From positions 1 to 36,609 of the forward strand of contig NZ_JAFCJM010000070.1 of assembly GCF_018130955.1 (NCBI RefSeq): a DNA stretch of 36,609 nucleotides, given 5' to 3'. The DNA comes from Bradyrhizobium liaoningense. Its GTDB lineage: Bacteria; Pseudomonadota; Alphaproteobacteria; Rhizobiales; Xanthobacteraceae. Made by a program: the position numbers and the translations under genes. Positions 1 to 7,694 of this stretch are shown in pieces (the first letter of the stretch is position 1; the number at the start of each line of letters is the position of its first letter). The notes beneath the pieces are model-generated. The model was not told the origin of the DNA, searched no databases, and saw nothing but the letters and a program-made list of their open reading frames with translations.

Positions 1-27
1 ACTGGTCCTCCCAGCCGACAGAGAACT

Positions 28-73
28 GTTACCAATCCATCAGGTCTACTTTGTTACCAATCTATCCGGGCTG
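28..73. repeat. Two spaced direct repeats, possible IS terminal end
   Basis: The motif GTTACCAATC followed by ATC and GG occurs at 28-47 and again at 53-72, a 25-base period, with about 17 of 20 bases shared. Short-spaced multiple repeats of this kind are found at the ends of some IS21- and IS481-type elements. No transposase is visible because the window starts here. The assignment to an IS is inference; the repeat itself is seen. Confidence 0.3.
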
Positions 74-84
74 AACACCCGGTT

Positions 85-210
85 CACCTCTCCCCAGCGG
101 GGAGAGGTCGATTTGGGCCAGCAAATCGGGTGAGGGGGCGCTGCCCCAAATTGAGACCGTAAACCCTCACCCGGCGCAAGAGCGCCGACCTCTCCCAAGG
201 GAGAGGTGAA
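85..210. repeat. Palindromic intergenic repeat, copy 1 of 2
   Basis: The element opens with CACCTCTCCCCAGCGGGGAG and closes with GGGAGAGGTG, so its ends are inverted copies. Inner blocks GGGTGAGGG and CCCTCACCC are also complementary, so the whole 126 bases can fold into one long hairpin. A second copy lies at 29708-29830. Repeats of this appearance are common between genes in Bradyrhizobium and Rhodopseudomonas. It lies beyond the 3' end of the caspase-like gene. Confidence 0.75.
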
Positions 211-259
211 GTCCCCATGCCGCGCAAGTTCGTCCCAATCTCACGGCAGCTAAAATAGA

Positions 260-291
260 AAAGGGGCGGAGCATCGCTGCTCCGCCCCTTT
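260..291 (-). terminator. Rho-independent terminator of the caspase-like gene
   Basis: A stem of about 13 bases (AAAGGGGCGGAGC pairing with GCTCCGCCCCTTT) closes a short loop. On the minus strand it is followed by a T-rich run (TTCTATTTTA). It lies about 20 bases past the stop codon of the minus-strand gene ending at 313. Confidence 0.8.
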
Positions 292-312
292 GTCGTGTTG
301 TGGTCGTCGCGA

Positions 313-2193
313 TCAGTGCATGAAGCCGCCGCGACGATTCATGTTGCCGCCGTTCTGGGCCGGCGCCTGGTTCATCGACTGCTTGAAGTTGTTATTCACC
401 GTGACGTTGTTAATCCGGTTCGGCGTGGTGTTGAACTGCGGACGGTTGACCTGAACGGGGGGCACCGGATTGTTGTTGGTCTGCTTCACGATGCCGGTGT
501 TACCGGTGGTAACGCGGATCGGCTGGTTCTGGCCGGTGGTCGCGGGACCATTGGTCTTCACGTCGATGTTCTTGACGTCGACCTTCGTTCCGCCCTTGCC
601 AACATTTGTCGCCGGCAGGGTCACGATCTTGCCAGGGGTACCGCTGTTGCTGCCGGTATTGGGCGTGTTGTTGCCGGCGGGCAGCGTCACGATCTTGCCG
701 ACGACACCGGTGTTGGACGGCGTACCGGTCGTGGTGTTGGTCGGCGCCGGCAGCGTGACGACCTTGCCAGGAACCTGCGACGGCGTCTCGATCGGCTGCT
801 TCGGCAGGTTGTTGCCCGCCGGGAGCGTCGTGACTTGGCCACCGTTCTGGCCACCATTACCGAGCTTGCCGATGACGTTGCTGTCGATCGGGATCGGCTT
901 GTTCTGGCCGACGGGCAGGTTGCCATTGCCGAGCCCGCCACCCTGCTGAACGATCGGCAGGTACTTGTTCGGGCCGAGATTGGTGACCTTGAGCGGCGCG
1001 ATGTTCTGCGGCGCAAGGAAGTGGGTCGCCTGCATCAACGGGATTTCCTTCGGCTGCAACTGCAGCTTCAGGGCCGACTGGGCATAGGGGCTGTTGGAGT
1101 AGCTGTCATAGAAGTTCTTGTAGGCGATCGGCGAGTTGGCAAGCACCGTCTTGTGCCAGGCGTTCGCGATCAGGAGGTTGGCGAGCAGCCAGCGGATGCG
1201 ATCGCACAGCGGGTCGTGCGGGTACATCTGGATGAACTCCTGATAGTACTGCGGCTGCCCCTCTGAGAGCACGTAGTCATAGGCCTGGCGGGCCGAACGG
1301 CTCGGCAGGTTCGACGCCATCTGCACGACCGGGGCCTTGATCGGCGCGCGGTTGGCGGCAACGGCGGTGTCACCGAAGAAGGTGAAGTCCGAGGTCAGCG
1401 AGGAGCTTTCCCACGGCACCTGCGCGCCGTCAGTCGTCTGGTTGACTTCCAGGCGCACGCGCTTGAAGAGCTGCTCAATCGGCAGGTTCGGTTCACGCGC
1501 GATGTTGAGGAAGGCCTGCGTATACGGGCTGTGGCCACCCTGACCGTCGAGCGCTTCCGAACCCGGCGCGGTGGAATAGCCGACGATGGAGCCGTTCGGC
1601 GCATCGACGATCGCAAGGCCGCGGCCCGCATCGTTGACGCTCGGGAACGGGTTGTTGCGGCAGGCGTCGAGGATGACGATGCGCATGCGGCTCGGGATCG
1701 TCTCCAGCGTCGACATCACGTCGACGAGACGAACCGAGTTGTTCACGAGCTCGCTGGGGCTGGAGACCTTCGCATCGACAGGCACGAGATAGTTCTCGCC
1801 GGCGAGCTGCACGCCGTGGCCGGCATAGTAAACCATCGCCACCGTGTTGGTGCCGCGCGAGGCGACCTTGGCGGAGAAGTCCTGCACCACCTTGAGCATG
1901 TCGCTCTGCGTCAGGTCGGTCGCGGAGATCACCTCGAAGCCGGCGGAGTTGAGGAACTTCGCCATCGACTCGGCGTCGTTGTCGGGGTTCGCGAGTTGCG
2001 GCGCATTCCGGTAGTTCGAATTACCGATCACCAGCGCCACGCGTTGCTCGGGGCTCTGCTGCGCGACCGGGATGGCCGGCGCGACGGGGGCGGCTTGCGC
2101 AGGGGCAACTTGCGCGAACGCCGGATCGCAGGCGAAACCGAACAGGCTTCCCAGGACGCTGGCGGTCATCAAAAGGGATTTGAGGCGGAACAT
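313..2193 (-). CDS. Exported caspase-like (peptidase C14) protein
   Basis: This is a 626-residue protein with a signal peptide at about 1-27 (cleavage after AFA). A caspase p20-type domain covers about residues 50-275. The start RVALVIGNSNY is typical of bacterial C14 proteins. The catalytic pair is present: His126 in YYAGHG and Cys178 in ILDACRNNPF. Metacaspase/orthocaspase relatives cut after basic or acidic residues, but the substrate here is unknown. Residues 315-380 form a helical segment. The tail from about 410 is low-complexity, rich in Gly, Asn, Pro and Thr, and contains four VTLPA or VTTLPA motifs (near 454, 479, 502 and 524). It ends in an Asn- and Arg-rich stretch. The gene stands alone with a strong terminator at 260-291. 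Crp/Fnr-type palindromes lie 75-115 bases upstream. Family assignment is firm; the role (envelope stress, programmed death or processing) is open. Confidence 0.9.
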   Translation of the reverse strand: MFRLKSLLMTASVLGSLFGFACDPAFAQVAPAQAAPVAPAIPVAQQSPEQRVALVIGNSNYRNAPQLANPDNDAESMAKFLNSAGFEVISATDLTQSDMLKVVQDFSAKVASRGTNTVAMVYYAGHGVQLAGENYLVPVDAKVSSPSELVNNSVRLVDVMSTLETIPSRMRIVILDACRNNPFPSVNDAGRGLAIVDAPNGSIVGYSTAPGSEALDGQGGHSPYTQAFLNIAREPNLPIEQLFKRVRLEVNQTTDGAQVPWESSSLTSDFTFFGDTAVAANRAPIKAPVVQMASNLPSRSARQAYDYVLSEGQPQYYQEFIQMYPHDPLCDRIRWLLANLLIANAWHKTVLANSPIAYKNFYDSYSNSPYAQSALKLQLQPKEIPLMQATHFLAPQNIAPLKVTNLGPNKYLPIVQQGGGLGNGNLPVGQNKPIPIDSNVIGKLGNGGQNGGQVTTLPAGNNLPKQPIETPSQVPGKVVTLPAPTNTTTGTPSNTGVVGKIVTLPAGNNTPNTGSNSGTPGKIVTLPATNVGKGGTKVDVKNIDVKTNGPATTGQNQPIRVTTGNTGIVKQTNNNPVPPVQVNRPQFNTTPNRINNVTVNNNFKQSMNQAPAQNGGNMNRRGGFMH

Positions 2194-2268
2194 TAGCGTG
2201 CTCCTTTGGCACTGATCTCGATGCGAGATTGGTGGCCTGCACGCTAGATCGCGTTCGAGTTTTGGTAC

Positions 2269-2309
2269 GTGATGTCAGTCACCATGGTACCATGCGTGAT
2301 CTGGATCAC
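2269..2309. promoter_or_regulatory. Two tandem GTGA-N6-TCAC palindromes (Crp/Fnr-type)
   Basis: GTGA-TGTCAG-TCAC lies at 2269-2282 and GTGA-TCTGGA-TCAC at 2296-2309, with centres 27 bases apart. Both match the half-site geometry bound by Crp/Fnr-family regulators. The second also fits the Fnr/FixK form (TGAT-N4-ATCA). They sit upstream of the minus-strand caspase-like gene (start 2193) and just past the 3' end of the globin gene. Between them is ATGGTACCAT, another perfect palindrome. Binding is inferred from the pattern only. Confidence 0.5.
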
Positions 2310-2322
2310 GCCGGGAACCGAT

Positions 2323-2748
2323 TCACCGGCTGCGGACGGCGTTGGCCATGCGCGAGAAAGCCTGGTCCAGCAGGGCGCGCATCTCCGCCGGCAGCGCGCA
2401 ATCGTCCATCGCGGCGCGCATGCACATCATCCATTCGTCGCGCTCGGCCTCGCCGATGGCATAGGGACGATGCGCGGACATGACGCAGCGGTGCTCCGGC
2501 CGATTGAAATAGAGCGCCGGTCCGCCGAGCCAGGCGCTCAGGAACTCGAACAGGAGCTGACGGATCGGGCCCAGATCCGTGCCGTGCATGGCGCGGATGC
2601 GGCGCGCGCCGGGATCGGTGTCCATGATCTCGTAGAATCGGTCGGCCAGCCGCCGCACCACGGCCTCGCCGCCGATGAGGTCGTATGGGGTCGTCTGGGT
2701 CGTCGGGGGTTTGCTGGTGGACGCAGTCGGCATCGTCGCGTTGCTCAT
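2323..2748 (-). CDS. Group II truncated haemoglobin
   Basis: This 141-residue cytoplasmic globin of the trHbO type probably binds haem for O2 or NO handling. The N-terminal 20 residues are Ser/Thr/Pro-rich. The globin fold runs from about 21 to 135. Family hallmarks are visible: Tyr39 in DRFYEIMDTDP (B10 position), FLSAWLGGP, the proximal His93 in SAHRPY, and Trp106 in ERDEW (G8). The start ATG at 2748 gives the expected full domain. A TGATTTGGATCA box lies 46-59 bases upstream, which suggests control by oxygen through a FixK/Fnr protein. The same gap serves the divergent RbsD/FucU-type gene. Physiological ligand and partner reductase cannot be told from sequence. Confidence 0.92.
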   Translation of the reverse strand: MSNATMPTASTSKPPTTQTTPYDLIGGEAVVRRLADRFYEIMDTDPGARRIRAMHGTDLGPIRQLLFEFLSAWLGGPALYFNRPEHRCVMSAHRPYAIGEAERDEWMMCMRAAMDDCALPAEMRALLDQAFSRMANAVRSR

Positions 2749-2793
2749 TCGTGGCGGTCACGGCGAGCCAACAGGTCCGGTGCGATTTGCGCT

Positions 2794-2807
2794 ATGATTT
2801 GGATCAA
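2794..2807. promoter_or_regulatory. FixK/Fnr-type box between globin and RbsD/FucU genes
   Basis: ATGATTTGGATCAA matches the Fnr/FixK consensus TTGAT-N4-ATCAA at nine of ten fixed positions. Its centre is 52 bases upstream of the globin start codon, a distance that suits a class II activator site. It is about 94 bases upstream of the divergent gene at 2895. In Bradyrhizobium FixK2 governs microaerobic genes, which fits a globin target. Binding is inferred. Confidence 0.6.
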
Positions 2808-2894
2808 TTTGGGAGTGGTCAGCGCCAGATCGATTGCCGAACGGGCGGGTTTTGGGCAGCATTGCCCGTCAGATTCAAGGGGACGTGTCTCACC

Positions 2895-3341
2895 ATGCTG
2901 AAGTCGATCGATCCGATCCTGACGCCAGATCTGCTCTGGCTGCTGGCCTCCATGGGCCATGGCGACGACCTCGCGGTCGTCGACGCCAATCATCCGGCGG
3001 CGCACATTGCGCGCTCAACGTCCTCGCAGCGCCTGGTGCATCTGTCCGGCATCAGCATGGAGACTGCCGTCCGCGCGATCATGACGCTCTATCCGCTCGA
3101 CGACTTTGAGCCCGATCCCGTGCGCGTGATGGCGCCGCTCGACGATCCCGACCGCGTGCCGGACGTGCAGCGCGCGGTGCTGGCGGAGATCGAGCGCTCC
3201 GTGGGAGGTCCCGTTCAATGCGGCAAGCTCTCGCGACCCGACTTTTATCGCGCGGCAGCGTCGAGCTTTGGCGTGGTGCAGGTGGGAGACAGCCGGGGCT
3301 ATGGCTGCTTCCTCATCCGCAAGGGCGTGATCGGGATCTAG
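2895..3341 (+). CDS. RbsD/FucU family protein (sugar mutarotase or transport-associated)
   Basis: This 148-residue cytoplasmic protein has the RbsD/FucU signature. It begins LKSIDPILTPDLLWLLASMGHGDDLAVVDANHPA, with the invariant catalytic-type His and Asp. It ends GCFLIRKGVI, where the family normally has a conserved Tyr-Asn-rich end. FucU interconverts fucose anomers and RbsD ribose pyranoses. A longer in-frame ORF reaches back to 2685 but overlaps the divergent globin gene. The ATG at 2895 matches the family N-terminus and is preferred. No sugar kinase or ABC transporter accompanies it, so the substrate is unknown. The upstream gap holds a FixK/Fnr-type box that could control it too. Confidence 0.88.
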   Translation: MLKSIDPILTPDLLWLLASMGHGDDLAVVDANHPAAHIARSTSSQRLVHLSGISMETAVRAIMTLYPLDDFEPDPVRVMAPLDDPDRVPDVQRAVLAEIERSVGGPVQCGKLSRPDFYRAAASSFGVVQVGDSRGYGCFLIRKGVIGI

Positions 3342-3457
3342 GTGCCACCCCCGGCCGGCGGACACGCCCGATGTTCGCTGTCCGGCGACAGCGGAAACAG
3401 CTGACGTCGCCGGAGAAACAGAAGGGCCACTGTCGGAAGTCGCCACTCTTCGCGCAT

Positions 3458-3697
3458 TCAGCACACACGCGGGTTATCGCCGACGTCGCAAGTGCCTCCG
3501 CCCGTGGGCGCAGACGCACGGACGCGCGGCACGCGATTGTTGACCGGGCCATTCACATAACGGGCTGACGGGAAATCGCTTGCGGTGGCGTCGTCTGCGA
3601 GATGCCCCGGGGTTACATGGCTCGTGCGAGCCGTAGCGGGAGTTGCGAGCACTGTTGCAGCAATCAGCGGAACCAACAGAAGTTTGGATCTGGTCAT
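3458..3697 (-). CDS. Small exported protein of unknown function
   Basis: This 79-residue protein begins MTRSKLLLVPLIAATVLATP, a clear signal peptide with cleavage after ATA or TAR at about 22-24. The mature part is about 55 residues with two Cys (GTCDVGDNPRVC), which could form one disulfide across the last ten residues. The ATG at 3697 has GGAGAAGGAC just upstream; a TTG six codons earlier lacks such a site. Short proteins of this type, ending in a C-x8-C tail, recur in Bradyrhizobium as hypothetical proteins. I recognise no function. Confidence 0.7.
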   Translation of the reverse strand: MTRSKLLLVPLIAATVLATPATARTSHVTPGHLADDATASDFPSARYVNGPVNNRVPRVRASAPTGGGTCDVGDNPRVC

Positions 3698-3901
3698 GTC
3701 CTTCTCCAGTGGCAAACCCGTTACTCCGGGCTGTCTAATGACCAGACTGGCAACCGAGCGCCTGTATTCCGGAACGCGTCAGCATATCTTCGAACGCGGC
3801 ATCACGATCACGCGAACTGACTGTCGCGCCGAATTCCATCGCGCCGACGACGCGACATTTTCGTCTAAGGGAAGCGGCGGATGGCCGACGATCCTCACGC
3901 A

Positions 3902-5311
3902 TCACGAGAAGAATGCGATCTTCTCGGCCTGGGTCATGCGGCGGATCGGCGCCAAGAGATCGTTGGCGGCGGTGCGAGGCGTCTTCAGCATGCCGCTGGC
4001 GAGGATGGTTGCGCCGAGCGACGGCTCCGGGACCGGTGAGGGCATCGGAAGCGACGTTGCCTGCGCGACGGCGGGCTCCGGGCGCTCCATCACCGCAACC
4101 GCGGCTTCGGCGATGGCCGCGCGCAATTGCGCGATCGTTTCAGCCATCCCGGCTGCAACGGGCGCTGCGACAACGGGCTCTGCGACAACGGGCTGTGCTG
4201 CAATGGGCTCCGCCGCAATGGGCTCTGCTGCGATCGGCTCTGCTGCGGCCAGCTCTTCCGCAACCGGCTCCGCCACAACCGGCTCTTCCACGACCGGCGC
4301 CTGAACCTCTGCTGCAACTTCGCTCAGCTCGCCGATGATCTCGTCGAACTCCGGATCGGGCGCGGCCATCTCCATCGCGATCGCCGCGAGAACGGCTTCG
4401 TCCTCGGCCTCCGCTGCGGCATCGAACTGAGGCTCTTCGGCGACCTCGGCAAGTGCGGCAGGTTCAGCGACATTCTCGTCAATCGCGATCGGGCTCGCCG
4501 CGACCTCTGCGATTTCGACCTCGGCGATTTCGATTTCACCGATGACTTCGGCGGCTGGGGCTTCCATCGTCTCGGCGACGTCAGTTGCTGCTGCAGCGAG
4601 CTCCGGGTCGGGAGCCGCAGCGACCTCCTGCGGCGTCTCCGCAACGGCCGCGGGCGGTTCGCTCGCTACCATCGCCATCGCGGCATCGGCAGCGGGTGCA
4701 TCCGCGACCTCGGGCGCTTGCTGCGCCGGGGCGGGGGGAGGAGGCGGCGCCGCGGCCTGCTTCGCGGTGGTGTCGCCGCTGCCGGCCTGCTCGATCTGGT
4801 CCTTGAGCAGGTCGAAGGCGATCCTGAGCTCGGCGCGCGGGTCAATGGTGGAGACCTGCCCGCAGGCGCCCTCGATGGCGGTGAGCTGCGAATCAATCAG
4901 GTCGCAGATTCGCCCGTCGGCGCCGATCTCGCGCCAGCGCCAGGAGATCTCCTTGATGATGCGCACGCCGCGGTGGATCGGTGTGAGGCTCGCCTCGATC
5001 ACGCTCGGATCGAACGCGGCGCCGGCCAGGGTTTCGGCCTCGCGCACGGCGCGGCGGATCGCGGCGAGCACCTCGGGCACGCGGTCCTCGACGACCGGTT
5101 GACGCTGCGCCGCAAGGGTTTCCTCGATTTTGGCGACCGCATCGAGCACCATGCGCGTGTCGGCGTTGCGGTTGCGCTTGGCGTATTCGCCAAGGAACCA
5201 GCGGCCGCGCGCGGTCTCCATAAAGGCTTCGCGGATCGCGTCGTAGTCCTGCTCGTTCGGCCCTGCCGCACGGGCGGAAATCGGCGAGAGGGCGAATGCT
5301 TCATTGGCCAT
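3902..5311 (-). CDS. Ala/Glu/Pro-rich protein of unknown function
   Basis: This 469-residue protein is predicted soluble, with no signal peptide or membrane segment. Residues 1-185 look like a conserved helical domain (YDAIREAFMETARGRWFLGE near 23-42, and a helix around ADTRMVLDAVAKIEETL). From about 190 to 400 it is low-complexity and acidic, rich in Ala, Glu, Pro and Val. A run of pentapeptides (AEPIA, AEPVV and variants) is encoded near 4150-4310. The last 40 residues become ordered again (GMLKTPRTAANDLLAPIRRMTQAEKIAFFS). An in-frame GTG at 5359 would add 16 residues; the ATG at 5311 was chosen because the conserved part begins there. The layout of helical head, flexible linker and short tail suggests a scaffold or adaptor, but that is inference. 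Confidence 0.75.
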   Translation of the reverse strand: MANEAFALSPISARAAGPNEQDYDAIREAFMETARGRWFLGEYAKRNRNADTRMVLDAVAKIEETLAAQRQPVVEDRVPEVLAAIRRAVREAETLAGAAFDPSVIEASLTPIHRGVRIIKEISWRWREIGADGRICDLIDSQLTAIEGACGQVSTIDPRAELRIAFDLLKDQIEQAGSGDTTAKQAAAPPPPPAPAQQAPEVADAPAADAAMAMVASEPPAAVAETPQEVAAAPDPELAAAATDVAETMEAPAAEVIGEIEIAEVEIAEVAASPIAIDENVAEPAALAEVAEEPQFDAAAEAEDEAVLAAIAMEMAAPDPEFDEIIGELSEVAAEVQAPVVEEPVVAEPVAEELAAAEPIAAEPIAAEPIAAQPVVAEPVVAAPVAAGMAETIAQLRAAIAEAAVAVMERPEPAVAQATSLPMPSPVPEPSLGATILASGMLKTPRTAANDLLAPIRRMTQAEKIAFFS

Positions 5312-5386
5312 GGCAATCTCGTCGCGCAAATCAGTGCGCGTTACTGTAACGATCACCACGATATCGACCGAATCGCAATTGAATTG

Positions 5387-6586
5387 ATGCCGCCCGAATC
5401 ACAAATCTCCACAGCATCTGCGTCGCAAGGCCGGCGATTCGCGATTCGGCTGGCGCTGTTCTACTCGACATCGTTCGGCCTTCTCGGCACGCATCTGCCG
5501 TTCTTCCCGGTCTGGCTGAAGGCGGTCGGCATCGATCCCGGCTGGATCGGCATCATCTGCGCCGTGCCCGCCGTCACGCGATTTACGTCGCTCCCCTTCG
5601 TGACCGCTGCGGCCGAACGCCGCCACGCTCTTCGCGCAGGGATGATCATCTCCGCCTTCGCCGCGGCGCTCGGCTTCGCGCTGCTCGGCACGCAGCATCA
5701 GCCGATACCCGTGCTGTTGCTTTATGTCGTAACCTGCGGATTCTGGACCCCGCTGGTGCCGCTGGCGGATGCCTACGCGCTGCGCGGCATTGCTCGCTAC
5801 GGTCTCAGCTATGGCCCGCTGCGGCTGTGGGGATCGGTCGCCTTCATTATCTGCGCGCTCGGCTGCGGGCTCGCGGTCGACGTGATCGCGGCGCGCGCAT
5901 TGATTTGGGTGATTGCATCGCTCGCGACGCTGTCGGCATTCACCGGCCTCCTGCTCCGGCCGCTCGACGATGTCAGACGAAAAACCGCGGTGGCGCAGGG
6001 CGGCAAGCGCCTGCTGCGCGATGCGAACTTTGTTGCGATCATCGTCTCGGCGGCGCTGATCCAGTGCAGCCACGTCGCCTATTACACGTTCGCCTCGATC
6101 AACTGGCAGGCCCATGGCCTCGGCGGGCTGACGATTGCGGCACTCTGGGCGCTCGGCGTGTTCGCGGAGATCATCGTGTTCGCGGTATCGCCGCGGCTGT
6201 CGCTGCATCCGTGGCTGCTCGTGGTGATCGGTGGCGTCAGTGCGGTCGTGCGCTGGTCGGTCACCGCCAACGAACCGCAGCTTGTCCTGCTCGCGATCGT
6301 CCAACTCGGGCACGGCCTCACCTTCGGGCTGACGCAGATCGGCGTCATGAACCTGCTGGTGCATCACGTGCCGTCGCATCAGATGGCGCGCGGGCAGGGC
6401 TATTACGCTGCCACCGCCGGTCTGTTGAGCTCGACGACGTCAATCATCTCGGGTGCGATCTATGCCCGCTATGGCGAGGGGCTCTATTACGTCATGGCCG
6501 CGATGGCCGGCACCGGCGCGTTTGTGATGTGGTCGATGCGGCACCGGCTCACGGCTCAGCCCCAGAGCGCGGCCTCCGGCGGATAG
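5387..6586 (+). CDS. MFS transporter, HcaT-like (phenylpropionate permease family)
   Basis: This 399-residue inner-membrane protein has about twelve hydrophobic segments, normal for the major facilitator superfamily. The opening (ALFYSTSFGLLGTHLPFFPVWLKAVGIDPGWIG) is typical of the HcaT/LacY-like branch. Substrate is unknown. A longer in-frame ORF begins at 4127, but its first 420 codons are antisense to the gene at 3902-5311. The ATG at 5387 begins directly before the first cytoplasmic stretch. The 3' end overlaps the convergent dipeptide epimerase gene by 31 bases. If the two are linked in function, the transporter could bring in peptides or aromatic acids, but overlap alone is weak evidence. 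Confidence 0.85.
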   Translation: MPPESQISTASASQGRRFAIRLALFYSTSFGLLGTHLPFFPVWLKAVGIDPGWIGIICAVPAVTRFTSLPFVTAAAERRHALRAGMIISAFAAALGFALLGTQHQPIPVLLLYVVTCGFWTPLVPLADAYALRGIARYGLSYGPLRLWGSVAFIICALGCGLAVDVIAARALIWVIASLATLSAFTGLLLRPLDDVRRKTAVAQGGKRLLRDANFVAIIVSAALIQCSHVAYYTFASINWQAHGLGGLTIAALWALGVFAEIIVFAVSPRLSLHPWLLVVIGGVSAVVRWSVTANEPQLVLLAIVQLGHGLTFGLTQIGVMNLLVHHVPSHQMARGQGYYAATAGLLSSTTSIISGAIYARYGEGLYYVMAAMAGTGAFVMWSMRHRLTAQPQSAASGG

Positions 6587-7551
6587 ACCAGGCTGTCGTC
6601 GTAGCGTAGCGCGTGGTCGCGGTCGCGCGCGAGCAGCAGCGGGCCGTCGAGATCGACGTAGCGGGCCTGCGGCGTCAGCAGCATTGCGGGGGCCATCGAC
6701 AGCGAGGTCGCGACCATGCAGCCGACCATGATCTCGAAGCCGAGCGTCTGGGCGGCGTCGGCCATGGCGAGCGCCTCGGTGAGGCCGCCGGTCTTGTCGA
6801 GCTTGATGTTCACGGCGTCGTAGCGGTCGCGCAACGGCGCGAGCGAGGTGCGGTCGTGGACGCTCTCGTCGGCGCAGACCGCGAGCGGGCGCTTGATGCG
6901 GGCGAGCGCCGCATCCCGCCCGGCCGGCAGCGGCTGCTCGACCAGGGTGACGCCGGCTTGCGCGCAGGCGAACAGGTTCCGTTCGAGGTTGGCGTCGGTC
7001 CAGGCCTCGTTGGCGTCGACGATCAGCTCCGATTCGGGAGCGGCCTCGCGGACGGCTGCGATCCGCTCGGCATCGCCGTCGCCGCCGAGCTTGATCTTGA
7101 GGAGCGCGCGCCGTGACGCCCTGGCGGTCGCGGCCGCCATCGCCTCGGGGGCTCCTAACGAAATCGTGTAGGCCGTGGTCCGCTCGCTCGGGACGGGACG
7201 GTCGAGCAGGTTCCAGGCCCGCAACCCGGCCTGCTTGGCCTCCAGGTCGATCAGGGCGCAATCCAGGGCGTTGCGGGCCGCGCCCGGCGGCATTGCCGTC
7301 TGGAGGGCTTGCCGGTCGAGCCCGCCGGCAATCGCCCCCTGCATGGCCTCAATGGCCGTAAGCGCAGCTTCCGGGGTCTCGCCATAACGCGGATAGGGCA
7401 CGCATTCGCCCCGGCCGGTGAAGTCTCCGCGGCTGATCTCCGCCACGACGGTCACGGCCTCGGTCTTGGCGCCCCGGCTGATGGTAAAATGGCCCGCGAT
7501 GGGGAAGCGCTCGATTCGCGCAGTCAACATTGGAAGTTTGGGCGAAGTCAT
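6556..7551 (-). CDS. Dipeptide epimerase (L-Ala-D/L-Glu type, enolase superfamily)
   Basis: This 331-residue cytoplasmic enzyme belongs to the muconate-lactonizing subgroup of the enolase superfamily. Its capping domain spans about 1-120 and its barrel 125-325. The catalytic set is complete: Lys152 and Lys154 (LKIKLGG), metal ligands Asp179 (IVDANEAW), Glu205 (VEQPL) and Asp228 (ADES), and Lys250 (NIKLDKTGG). This K-x-K plus K arrangement fits 1,1-proton transfer, as in L-Ala-D/L-Glu epimerases that recycle murein peptides. The exact dipeptide preference varies in the family. The start at 7551 keeps the full capping domain. The 3' end runs 31 bases into the convergent MFS gene, so both mRNAs would be complementary there. 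Confidence 0.88.
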   Translation of the reverse strand: MTSPKLPMLTARIERFPIAGHFTISRGAKTEAVTVVAEISRGDFTGRGECVPYPRYGETPEAALTAIEAMQGAIAGGLDRQALQTAMPPGAARNALDCALIDLEAKQAGLRAWNLLDRPVPSERTTAYTISLGAPEAMAAATARASRRALLKIKLGGDGDAERIAAVREAAPESELIVDANEAWTDANLERNLFACAQAGVTLVEQPLPAGRDAALARIKRPLAVCADESVHDRTSLAPLRDRYDAVNIKLDKTGGLTEALAMADAAQTLGFEIMVGCMVATSLSMAPAMLLTPQARYVDLDGPLLLARDRDHALRYDDSLVYPPEAALWG

Positions 7552-7694
7552 TTAAAACTCTGGCAATTTCGAACCGGTACGTTGCCTCGTGCAACTAACT
7601 ATGACGGGTTGGGGATACCTTCTTCAAGGTAAGGGCGCGTGCGCAACCATCACTTTTCCGCTGCTTCATATGCCGCTTCAGGGGAGCGGGCATT

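Noticed and set aside
4127..5386. 420-codon N-terminal extension of the MFS transporter frame
   Set aside because: It is the opposite strand of the Ala/Glu/Pro-rich gene and reads as Cys/Arg/Gly-rich noise. The transporter itself begins at 5387.
7581..7595. GTTGC-CTCGT-GCAAC inverted repeat before mlaE
   Set aside because: Five-base arms are too short to stand out, and it lies more than 90 bases from either start without a matching second site.
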